NCBI GenBank assembly: GCA_030765605.1
Contig: JAVCCG010000061.1
Location: forward strand, 1-42,415
Length of the DNA: 42,415 bases
Reading direction: 5' to 3'
Source: Candidatus Alcyoniella australis
Lineage (GTDB): Bacteria; Lernaellota; Lernaellaia; JAVCCG01; Alcyoniellaceae
Made by a program: the position numbers and the translations under genes. This document shows positions 1 through 6,657 of the stretch, in pieces. Every line of letters starts with the position of its first letter. Positions within the stretch are counted from its first letter, which is position 1. The notes beneath the pieces are model-generated. The model was not told where the DNA came from. It was given only the letters and a program-made list of their open reading frames with translations, and made no database searches.

Positions 1-502
1 ATCCGTCGGCGGCCAGCACGCGATGGCAAGGCACGAGCACCGGCAGCGGGTTGCGCCCCAGTGCGCCGCCCACCGCCCTGGCCGCTTGGGGCCTGCCCAG
101 GTCGCGGGCGATGTCGCCGTAGGTAGTTGTTGCGCCGTAGGGGATCCGCCGCGTGCGTTGCAACACGGCCGCACTGAACTCTCCGAGGCGATTAAGGTCG
201 ACCCGATAGTGCGACAGCTCGGGATTGCTCCCGCAAAAATAGGCGACCAAGTCCTCCACGAGCGGATGCCCGTGCTGGTCAAGTTCTACTTTTGGCAGGG
301 CCACCTCCAGCGCGATACGCGCCGCGCGCCTGGTGCGGCAGGGCAGGACGATCCGGATTATCAGTTCGCCGCGCCACGCTGCTGCGGCGAAGCCCAGGGC
401 CGTGGGAAAAACAACGGCCCGGGCGGGTGCGCGATCAATCGGCGTCGTCGTCGTCGAAATCGGCGTCGCTGGCCGAATCCGCAGCGTCGCTATCGTCGTC
501 AT
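1..502 (-). CDS. ogt: methylated-DNA--[protein]-cysteine S-methyltransferase, 3' end cut by window edge
   Basis: Suicide repair enzyme that moves the alkyl group from O6-alkylguanine to its own Cys. The complement reads through a typical MGMT DNA-binding domain: an R-IPYG-TTTYGDIA stretch, RAVGGALGRNP, and the PCHRV active-site motif near position 20, with the acceptor Cys intact. The last 15-30 residues lie outside the window. The start is uncertain. The first in-frame ATG is at 502, inside the acidic tail of the upstream FYDLN gene and out of frame with it, and no clear Shine-Dalgarno (SD) sequence precedes it. Between 435 and 502 I see no other ATG in frame. The N-terminal part (residues ~25-75) is divergent, as is usual for Ogt/MGMT. 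The overlap suggests translational coupling with the FYDLN gene. Family call is firm; ogt rather than ada is chosen because no AdaA domain is visible. Confidence 0.8.
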   Translation of the reverse strand, partial: MTTIATLRIRPATPISTTTTPIDRAPARAVVFPTALGFAAAAWRGELIIRIVLPCRTRRAARIALEVALPKVELDQHGHPLVEDLVAYFCGSNPELSHYRVDLNRLGEFSAAVLQRTRRIPYGATTTYGDIARDLGRPQAARAVGGALGRNPLPVLVPCHRVLAADG

Positions 503-719
503 CGGAATCGTCGCTCTCGACTTCCGGCAGCGGCTCCTCGGTGAACCTGACTTCCCTGATGCGCGAGGCGAACAATCTCTCTTCGGGGCTCGGCGCTTCG
601 ACCTGGTCCGCGACGCACTTCGGGCAGACCTTGTCTGGTCGGCCCAGGTCGTAGAACTTGCAGCCACACTTGTAGCATTCGTGGCGCTCGCCGTACTCGG
701 GATGGACCGGGTGAATCAT
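435..719 (-). CDS. FYDLN-acid (TIGR02300-like) zinc-ribbon protein
   Basis: Protein of 94 residues. The N-terminal half is a small zinc ribbon: HECYKCGCKFYDLG followed by CPKC gives a CxxC...CxxC metal site and the FYDL signature of the TIGR02300 'FYDLN acid' family. The C-terminal half is low complexity and strongly acidic (Asp/Ser/Ala). The start at 719 is set by a strong SD (GGAGG, 5 nt before ATG); an in-frame extension to 767 has no such support. Molecular function is not known for the family; a nucleic-acid or protein-binding role is only a guess from the ribbon. It is followed by the MGMT gene, whose reading frame appears to start inside this gene's acidic tail. Confidence 0.75.
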   Translation of the reverse strand: MIHPVHPEYGERHECYKCGCKFYDLGRPDKVCPKCVADQVEAPSPEERLFASRIREVRFTEEPLPEVESDDSDDDDSDAADSASDADFDDDDAD

Positions 720-802
720 GCTTTCCTCCAAGATTCCTCTCCTCATAGAGGAGCGGGAAACTACCAAAAAGCGGATCGGCTGTCTATAAGTTACTCAGCC
801 GG

Positions 803-1687
803 TCAGTTCTTTTCCAGGTTGGCCAGATCAAAACGGTAGTAAAGCCCGGCCTGGGCAAACCAGTTGGCCGCACGATCTCCCTTATGAATCCGGCGGTTGT
901 GCTTATCATAGATGTCGAACTCGTTAAAGACGATCGCCCCGGCCTCGATGCCGAAAAACAGGTCGGCAACAATCCGCACGTCGAGAATCGGTCCCAGGCG
1001 CAGCTCGCGGCGATGGATGCGCGAGCCATCGAACGGCTGATCCTCGCTGAGCCGAAACGAGTAGCCGCGCAAGCAGCCGCGAATGCCGGGCCAGAAACGG
1101 TCGTTGATCGCAAAGCGGAAGTGGAAGCGATCGGGGATCATCAGGCTGAGCTGGACGTCCTTTGTCGGACGCCAATCGAAGCCCAGGATCGGCACCGGGC
1201 TGGGCGCCTCGTACTGGTCGGTGTACCCGCCGCCGAACATCAGGCTCAGTTCCTTGCTGTAGCTAAACAGGGCCACGCCGTAGCCGCGGAAGTAGAAGTC
1301 CTCGATCGAGATGTCGCGAAAGTCGCTGGCGATCCCCGGGTCGAAGCGCACCAGCAGCTTCCAGCGCTGGTTCAGATCAAGCAGCGTGCCCACCGAGAAC
1401 ATGGTCATCTGCAGCTGGTCCGGAAGCTGATTTCGAGAGATACGCTGGGACTGGTTGTGCCAATCGTAGTCGCGCAGCTCGTAGACCGCGCCCAGTGTGA
1501 TGAACTTGATCGGCAGGAACAGGAACGCGTCGAGCCCCTGGCTGTGGGCCTCGAGGTCGGTGTCGTAAAACGTGTCGCGGCCCAGCGTGAAGTAGTCGAC
1601 GTAGACGATGTCCAGCGCCACGGCCGGCATTGCGATCGAAATTAAAAGCGCGGCCGCGATTGCCGCGAACAGCATCTTGTGGTGCAC
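803..1687 (-). CDS. putative outer-membrane beta-barrel protein
   Basis: About 294 residues. A GTG start at 1687 is preferred because GGGAGG lies 6 nt upstream; ATG at 1675 is the alternative. The N-terminus is a classic signal peptide (VHHKMLFAAIAAALLISIA... with an AVA cleavage-type end). The mature part has alternating polar/aromatic stretches, short turns and many Tyr/Phe/Arg residues, as expected of a transmembrane beta-barrel. Examples are the segments around LFLPIKFITLGAVYELRDYDW and GYGVALFSYSKELSLMFGGGY. It resembles DUF6268-type outer-membrane proteins in style, but I cannot confirm the family from sequence alone. The last strand ends LYYRFDLANLEKN, so the C-terminal residue is not Phe. 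No enzymatic motif is visible. It lies upstream of the FYDLN gene on the same strand, with 83 bp between them. Confidence 0.6.
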   Translation of the reverse strand: MHHKMLFAAIAAALLISIAMPAVALDIVYVDYFTLGRDTFYDTDLEAHSQGLDAFLFLPIKFITLGAVYELRDYDWHNQSQRISRNQLPDQLQMTMFSVGTLLDLNQRWKLLVRFDPGIASDFRDISIEDFYFRGYGVALFSYSKELSLMFGGGYTDQYEAPSPVPILGFDWRPTKDVQLSLMIPDRFHFRFAINDRFWPGIRGCLRGYSFRLSEDQPFDGSRIHRRELRLGPILDVRIVADLFFGIEAGAIVFNEFDIYDKHNRRIHKGDRAANWFAQAGLYYRFDLANLEKN

Positions 1688-1762
1688 TGCGCCCCTCCCG
1701 AATGCTTTTCTACGATGCTGGGGGCGTATTCTACACGGGGCGGCTATCAGCGCCAACCACCG

Positions 1763-2887
1763 TCAATTTTCAGCGACAGCGGCGTTGATCCGCGGCGAAA
1801 CAGCGGCCGCCAACTGCTGGGCGACCAGGATATTTCCCATGCGCGAAAGATGGCCGTTTTTCGGGAACAGGTAGGTCTGGTCCATCTCAAAACGGCTAAA
1901 CTCATCAAAGGTATCGACTAGCTCCACGCCCTGCTCCGCGCACAGTCGCGCGAAATATTCGCGTACCCCGGGCATGTTGGTCTTGCCCGGCAGTAGCACC
2001 AGCAACGCAATCTGCTGCTCGCGGCACAGCGCCACCGTGGCCGCGAAGATCTCGGCGTAGCGCTGCTCGTGCTGCTCGCGCTGGGCCAGCTCAAAGTTGA
2101 AGTAGCGCGTCATGTGATCATCGCCGCGCTGTTGCTGCGCCTGGCGCGCCTGGCGTACGCGCAGCTCGCGCACCCGGACCCGCACCAGGTCGAGCAGCTC
2201 GCGCACGCCGCGATAGAGCGCGGAGCGCGCCAGCAACGCACGGTGCACGCAGCGCGGGCCCAGCGAGCGACCGTCGGGCAAGGGCTTGGCGCAGTACTGG
2301 CCGCCGCGGCAAAACCCCTGACGCATGAAGTCGTACATCCCGTATAGATCGTTGGCCAACACCTGGAGCACGACCAGGTCGGGCTTTGACGCGCTGCCGC
2401 GCTGGGCGATCAACGAGAACTCGTCGCAGATCGTGTAGCCGGACACCCCGGCGTTGAGCGCCTCGACGATAAGGCGGCCCTCGAGCTGTTTATTGAGCCG
2501 GGTCTCGAGCTGTCCGGGAAAGGTGTCGTCGTTGCCCACGTACGGTCCGTAGGTGAACGAGTCGCCCACGCACAGCACGCGGTACACGCCCGTGGGCTTG
2601 GGCAGCTCCACATCGGTTGCGCGCCGCAATCCCTGGGAGTTGGTCTGCTCGCGAAACGGGAAGTTGCGGTCCATCAGCGAGATCTCGTCCACGTTGAGCC
2701 GCAGGTCGCCCAGCAACGTCACATCGGCCGCGGATCGCTCGGGGCACGGCTCGTAGGGCGAGCTGTAGAGCAACGTGCGGCAGACGATCTCACCCGCGAA
2801 CACAAACAGCAGCAGCGCGACCAGGGCAAAGGCCAAGCGCCTGGTCAGTGAGATCTTCAATGTTCGTTCGTTATCTTCGGGCGACAC
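1763..2887 (-). CDS. membrane-anchored SGNH/GDSL-family hydrolase
   Basis: 374 residues, GTG start at 2887 with GGAG 5 nt upstream. One N-terminal transmembrane helix (about residues 16-36) probably anchors the enzyme with its catalytic domain in the periplasm. SGNH blocks are readable: block I CVGDSFTYG (nucleophile Ser), block II NAGVSGYT (Gly), block III VLANDLYG (Asn), and a C-terminal block V around FPKNGHLSRMGN that holds the catalytic His. The Asp usually found two or three residues before that His is Asn/Lys here, so the triad may be a dyad. Proteins of this kind often act as esterases or O-acetyltransferase partners on surface polysaccharides; the substrate cannot be told. The start region abuts the palindrome at 2904-2931. 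Confidence 0.75.
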   Translation of the reverse strand: MSPEDNERTLKISLTRRLAFALVALLLFVFAGEIVCRTLLYSSPYEPCPERSAADVTLLGDLRLNVDEISLMDRNFPFREQTNSQGLRRATDVELPKPTGVYRVLCVGDSFTYGPYVGNDDTFPGQLETRLNKQLEGRLIVEALNAGVSGYTICDEFSLIAQRGSASKPDLVVLQVLANDLYGMYDFMRQGFCRGGQYCAKPLPDGRSLGPRCVHRALLARSALYRGVRELLDLVRVRVRELRVRQARQAQQQRGDDHMTRYFNFELAQREQHEQRYAEIFAATVALCREQQIALLVLLPGKTNMPGVREYFARLCAEQGVELVDTFDEFSRFEMDQTYLFPKNGHLSRMGNILVAQQLAAAVSPRINAAVAEN

Positions 2888-2903
2888 CCTCGCTCCGCAA
2901 CGC

Positions 2904-2931
2904 TAGCCTGGATCATGAATGATCCAGGCTA
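2904..2931. repeat. MITE-family palindrome, minimal copy (two ends back to back)
   Basis: Perfect inverted repeat: 13-nt arm TAGCCTGGATCAT, 2-nt spacer GA, then its exact complement. The arm matches the terminal inverted repeats of the 181-bp element at 4677-4857 and the solo ends at 4097-4140, 23961-23990 and 35425-35461. On the minus strand the first TAG of the repeat is the stop codon of the SPFH gene. There is no T-run, so it is a poor intrinsic terminator, though the stem could fold in RNA. Confidence 0.8.
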
Positions 2932-4077
2932 AAACTTATGGCCGCAGTTGAAGCAGAACTTGGACCCCTTGTCCAACGGCGCGTTGCAGCTCGGGCAGTT
3001 CTCCGGCGGCGCGGTCTCGGCCGGGTCCTGCCCGCTCAAGGGCTTGCCGCAGTTGGGGCAGAACTTGGATCCGCCGGGCACCGGCTGCGAGCACGATGGG
3101 CAATTTTCAGTAAGCGGCTTGCCGCAACTGGGGCAGAACTTGGAGTTGGCCGGGGCCTGGCCCTTGCAGTGCGGGCAGATCACCAGCGGTGCGGCCTGAC
3201 CCTGCGCGCCCTGCTGCATCGCGCCCATCACCATTCCGGGAATCATCATTCCCATTCCAGCTCCCACGCCCAGGCCCATGCCCGCGCCCGCGGTTCCGCC
3301 TTCGCCACCCGCGCCGCCGCCCGTACCCTCGGCAGCCTTCTCCATGGCCTTGGCGGCCTTGAACTGCATGAAGCGGCCCATGTCGCCCACCGCGCCCATG
3401 CCCGCTCGCTCGTCGATCATCTTTTGCACTTCGGCCGGCGGAGTGATCGCGTTGATGAAGAAGTCGAGCAGCTCCAGTCCGTACTTGCTGAAGTCGTCGC
3501 GCAGGCGCGATTTGGAGGCCACGCCCAGCTCGTCGTAGAGCGCGGCGAGGTTGAAGATCGTGTCCACGTTCTCGCCCAAAATATCGTTGAGGCGCGAGAC
3601 GATCACGTCCTTAAGGTAGTTGTCCACATCCAGGCTCGAGTACGCGCCGCGGGTGCCCACCAGATCGTTGATCAGCAGCAGCGGATCAGCGACGCGCATG
3701 GTGTAGGCGCCGAAAGCGCGCAAGCGCACCATGCCCAACTCCGAGTCGCGGAACGGCACCGGCTCCTTGGTGCCCCACTTGAGGTTGGTGTAGACCTTCA
3801 TGTTGATGAAGTAGATTTCGATGCGGAACGGCGACTTGTTGTCGAACGGCACGCCGATCAGCTTGGCCAGCAGCGGCACGTTGAGCGTGCTCAGGGTGTG
3901 GCGTCCCGCTCCCAAGATGTCGAGGGCCTTGCCGTCGCGGAAGAACACAGCGGCCTGATTCTCGCGCACCACCAACTGGCTGCCCACGCGGGTCTCGGCG
4001 CTGCCCGACTCGGGAATGCGGTGGACAATTTCCTCTCCGCTCTCGTCGAAGTACTCGATAACGTCAAGCATCTTCAT
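2929..4077 (-). CDS. SPFH-domain protein with three C-terminal double-Cys zinc ribbons (YdjI/virion-core-like)
   Basis: 382 residues. Residues ~30-235 form an SPFH (prohibitin/flotillin-like) domain of the cytosolic YdjI type, with VRENQAAVFFRDGKALD, FGAYTMRVADPLLLI and a DDFSKYGLELLDFFINAITPP segment typical of that fold. A Gly/Met-rich linker (about 255-295) leads to three zinc-ribbon units from about residue 301 to the end: CPHC/CPSC, CPSC/CPNC and CPSC/CFNC, each with a 'SKFC..CG' second knuckle. YdjI-type proteins are thought to work at the membrane in stress responses, recruited by partners; that is family knowledge. AAGGAGA lies about 9 nt before the ATG. It is downstream of the 174-residue helical protein (stop at 4137), and a solo MITE end sits between the two genes. 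Its TAG stop is part of the palindrome at 2904-2931. Confidence 0.85.
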   Translation of the reverse strand: MKMLDVIEYFDESGEEIVHRIPESGSAETRVGSQLVVRENQAAVFFRDGKALDILGAGRHTLSTLNVPLLAKLIGVPFDNKSPFRIEIYFINMKVYTNLKWGTKEPVPFRDSELGMVRLRAFGAYTMRVADPLLLINDLVGTRGAYSSLDVDNYLKDVIVSRLNDILGENVDTIFNLAALYDELGVASKSRLRDDFSKYGLELLDFFINAITPPAEVQKMIDERAGMGAVGDMGRFMQFKAAKAMEKAAEGTGGGAGGEGGTAGAGMGLGVGAGMGMMIPGMVMGAMQQGAQGQAAPLVICPHCKGQAPANSKFCPSCGKPLTENCPSCSQPVPGGSKFCPNCGKPLSGQDPAETAPPENCPSCNAPLDKGSKFCFNCGHKF

Positions 4078-4096
4078 CAGTCAACGTCTCCTTGGA

Positions 4097-4140
4097 AGAG
4101 TGTGCATCGCAGTAGAACCCTCATGAATCATCCAGGCTAG
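4097..4140 (-). repeat. MITE-family solo left end
   Basis: Read on the minus strand, CTAGCCTGGATGATTCATGA, then GGGTTCTACTGCG and a GCACA..TCT stretch. It matches the first ~43 nt of the element at 4677-4857, differing at several scattered positions. No matching right end is nearby, so it is a truncated or recombined copy. The TA at its outer edge, plus the next G, forms the TAG stop of the gene ending at 4137. The copy occupies most of the gap before the SPFH gene's SD. Confidence 0.75.
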
Positions 4141-4661
4141 ATCTGGTTGAACGAGTCTTTGCGCAAACCCGCGAACTGTTCGAGCCTGTCGATCGATCCG
4201 TCGAACTCATGGATCCGATTCTTGATCTCCGGGTCGGGCAGATCGGCCTTGGCCCAGGCGTCGGCCTCGAGCACGAGCTGCTCGACCAAGTCGAGGATCT
4301 TGCGGTCGTAATCGTAGAGCGCGGCAAGCTGGGGCTCCTTGATCTTCTGCGGATCAAAGTAGCCCGAATAGCCGTAGGCCGCGAAACGGTGCGTGTCGCG
4401 TACGCGATCGAGCTTGCGCGTCAGCTTGTCCAGCAGGTCGAGCATGCTCAGCTTGCCCGACTCGACACGCTCGGATTTGATGCGCTCCAGCGCGTTCTTG
4501 ACCGCGTTGATGCGGCCCACAGTGTGCTCGCGCAGCAGCTTGTCCGCGTCGCGGAACTTCTCCTTGGCGCGATATCCGCGCAGCACGGGGATCGAGTCGG
4601 CCAACTCCTCGAATTTCTCGGCCCAACCCGTGGCCTGCACCGGACCGCTCGCATCGCTCAT
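4137..4661 (-). CDS. helical protein of unknown function, partner of SPFH protein
   Basis: 174 residues, almost entirely alpha-helical with heptad-like charged stretches (EKFEELADSIPVLRGYRAKEKFRDADKLLREH; ALERIKSERVESGKLSMLDLLDKLTRKLDRV). There is no signal peptide, membrane segment or Cys. ATG at 4661 is chosen because GGAGG lies 5 nt upstream; the ATG at 4685 falls inside the MITE end and has no SD. I recognise no named domain. Being directly upstream of the SPFH/zinc-ribbon gene on the same strand suggests that the two proteins act together, perhaps as a membrane-stress or scaffold pair; this is inferred from context only. The upstream MITE abuts its SD, so the promoter must lie in or beyond the element. 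Confidence 0.65.
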   Translation of the reverse strand: MSDASGPVQATGWAEKFEELADSIPVLRGYRAKEKFRDADKLLREHTVGRINAVKNALERIKSERVESGKLSMLDLLDKLTRKLDRVRDTHRFAAYGYSGYFDPQKIKEPQLAALYDYDRKILDLVEQLVLEADAWAKADLPDPEIKNRIHEFDGSIDRLEQFAGLRKDSFNQI

Positions 4662-4676
4662 CGCCGCCTCCAGACT

Positions 4677-4857
4677 AGCCCGCATTATTCATGAGGCTTC
4701 TACTGCGGCGCACAATCTGCTCTCAACAACAGCGTCATCCTCGCCGATCCGTGCTCGACGTACTGCAGGGAGTACGCCTGCGCAGTATCGGCTCGTCTTC
4801 CTTGTTCTTGCGGCATCTTGCACGCCTCGCTACGAACCCTCATGAATAATGCGGGCT
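4677..4857. mobile_element. 181-bp MITE-like element with 20-bp perfect terminal inverted repeats
   Basis: The left end AGCCCGCATTATTCATGAGG (4677-4696) is the exact complement of 4838-4857; allowing one mismatch the repeat extends to 24 bp. The outer flank is TA on the left and TG on the right. No coding capacity. The interior holds nested inverted repeats: CGTACT...AGTACG around 4759-4776, bracketed by GCCGAT...ATCGGC (about 4743-4791), so single-stranded DNA or RNA could form a long branched hairpin. This is the structure of a miniature inverted-repeat transposable element mobilised in trans; the parent transposase is not in the window. Related ends lie at 2904, 4097, 23961 and 35425. Confidence 0.8.
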
Positions 4858-4953
4858 GATTGTGTATATTCGCCAAGCTACCTGCCCCGCCCCACGTTGG
4901 TCAAGGTTCGCGGCGCATAGCCCCTTATCGACAATATGTCCGTGGAGATTAGT

Positions 4954-6483
4954 TTATTCAACCAATGACAATAATTCTTCACGTGCTTGCGATTGATCGA
5001 TACGCCACAGCTCGATTGCCAGGCCCGCGTCCTGAAAAACCAGCCGCTGTTCAAAGCGCAGATCGCCCACTGGCAGTCGCTGCTGATACGCGCGAAAGGC
5101 CGCGTGGTCCGTGGTGTCAAAGGCCGAGCCGGGCCGCACCTCAATACGGATCACGCTCTTGGCCTCAATGCGGGACGCTGCCGCGGCCAGGGTCGTGTCG
5201 CCCTGGAAAAACGCGTCGTCAACAACAATCAATCCTGGATCCAGATCTTGACGCAGGGCGTAAATCCGCAACAGGTCGGGCGACAGCTCGCTGAACGTGC
5301 CCGCCGCCAGCACGGGCTGTGGCCCGTCGATCCAGCCCACGGCCTGCTGAGCCGCCACGCGCACGACCTGCCGCGGGCTGTCAAGCTGATGCTCGGCCAT
5401 CGCCTGGATATAGGTTGTGAAATGCCGCATTGGCGCAACAATCGAGAGCACCAGCAGCAGGGCTATCGTGCATTGCACAACGCGCGCCCTGGAAAGCGAG
5501 AACAGCGCAGCCCAGCCCATTGCGGCCAGGGCCGGAACCAGCATCAGGAACGGAAAGGCGAAACGCGGATGATGATAAGGGTGCAGCGTACAGGCGATCA
5601 GCCCCACTGCCGCAAAGATTGTTAATTGTCGCGCGCGTCTGTTCCACACGGCCCACACCGCGCCCACCAGCGCCAGCAGGCCGGGCACTATCGAGAACGT
5701 ATAGAACGAACGCCAGGCGCGGGCGTAGAACAGCAGTCCGCTGCCATCGGCCTCCGACGTGCGGTTGCGCAGAAACTGCGCCGCGCTGATCAGCTTTTCC
5801 GGGAACGGATAGGCGAACCAGACGATCGATGCCAGTACGCTTGGCAGCGCCAAAATCAACAGTCCGCGCAATCGACGCTGTCGCAATCGGCCGTCGCACA
5901 GCACGCACAACGCTGCGCTGCAAAGGGCGATCAGACCGTAGTTGTACTTGAGCATCAACAGCGCGGCACAGGCCAGGCCCGCGGCCCACAGGTGCGGCTC
6001 GCTTTGCCGATCATCAGCATCACCGCTGAGCAACAGCACGATCAGGCATGTCAGCGCCCACGACGGAACCTCGAGCATGGCCCGCAGGCTGTAATCCACG
6101 AAGTACGGGCTGCAACAGGCGATCACCACGGCCCAGGCCCCCAGGGCCGCGCTGTTCTTGATACCGCTACGCAGCACGATCATGTAGCTCAGCGCCAGTC
6201 CCAGAAGCGCCATGGCGAACGCGCAGAGCCGCGCGCCGCAAATCGGATCGGAGCTAAAAGCGCCGGGCAGCAACAGCAGCGTGGAGAGCGGCGGCCAGGT
6301 TTGATAATTCCAGACCACGTCCAGGGCGTGGCCGCATGCGCCGCGTTCGAGCGCATCGCCGATTTCCAACGCCCGATAGATCAGCGTGGCCTCGTCCCAG
6401 TCCGGCGCAGGCAACAGATCGAGCAGGGTCAGCGGCGCCAGAGCCGTGGGGATCAGCAGTAAGATAAGGGCTGCAAATCGCAA
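4954..6483 (-). CDS. GT-C fold membrane glycosyltransferase (PMT/ArnT-like)
   Basis: 509 residues, TTG start at 6483 with AGGAT 8 nt upstream. About ten hydrophobic helices span residues 1-360, followed by a soluble C-terminal domain of ~150 residues. After the first helix comes LLPAPDWDEATLIYRALE, matching the D-E motif in the first periplasmic loop of GT39/GT83-type enzymes, where the acidic residue binds polyprenyl-phosphate sugar or metal. Such enzymes transfer a sugar from a lipid-linked donor to lipid A, protein or a surface polymer; the acceptor is unknown. It stands alone, divergent from the poly-Asp glycoside hydrolase gene at 6658. A second GT-C-like protein lies at 18216-19868. Confidence 0.7.
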   Translation of the reverse strand: MRFAALILLLIPTALAPLTLLDLLPAPDWDEATLIYRALEIGDALERGACGHALDVVWNYQTWPPLSTLLLLPGAFSSDPICGARLCAFAMALLGLALSYMIVLRSGIKNSAALGAWAVVIACCSPYFVDYSLRAMLEVPSWALTCLIVLLLSGDADDRQSEPHLWAAGLACAALLMLKYNYGLIALCSAALCVLCDGRLRQRRLRGLLILALPSVLASIVWFAYPFPEKLISAAQFLRNRTSEADGSGLLFYARAWRSFYTFSIVPGLLALVGAVWAVWNRRARQLTIFAAVGLIACTLHPYHHPRFAFPFLMLVPALAAMGWAALFSLSRARVVQCTIALLLVLSIVAPMRHFTTYIQAMAEHQLDSPRQVVRVAAQQAVGWIDGPQPVLAAGTFSELSPDLLRIYALRQDLDPGLIVVDDAFFQGDTTLAAAASRIEAKSVIRIEVRPGSAFDTTDHAAFRAYQQRLPVGDLRFEQRLVFQDAGLAIELWRIDQSQAREELLSLVE

Positions 6484-6556
6484 TTGTGCGATCCTATTGA
6501 GTGTGAATCAACGTCGAATACACCTGAATGCAGCATATATACGGGACGCGATCCTG

Positions 6557-6602
6557 ACAAGCCGACTGAGGTTGCCGCTGCCGGGGTCGATGACAATCGA
6601 TC
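6557..6602 (+). repeat. upstream block shared by the two poly-Asp glycoside hydrolase genes, copy 1
   Basis: ACAAGCCGACTGAGGTTGC... to ...TGACAATCGATC. It matches 8192-8234 at roughly 36 of 43 aligned positions with two short gaps, while sequences on both sides do not align. It ends 55 nt before the ATG at 6658. Possible roles are a shared operator, a leader RNA element or a dispersed repeat. Confidence 0.5.
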
Positions 6603-6657
6603 AAGAGAATTGGTAGATTATGATGATCGATCATTCTTCGTTCGCCCCGGAGGTCCG

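Noticed and set aside
737-752. Hairpin CTCCTC-ATA-GAGGAG upstream of the FYDLN gene
   Set aside because: Six-base stem without a T-run; too little to call a terminator or thermosensor.
3000-3190. Spaced direct repeats resembling a small repeat array
   Set aside because: They are the three zinc-ribbon units of the SPFH protein, in frame and degenerate; not CRISPR.
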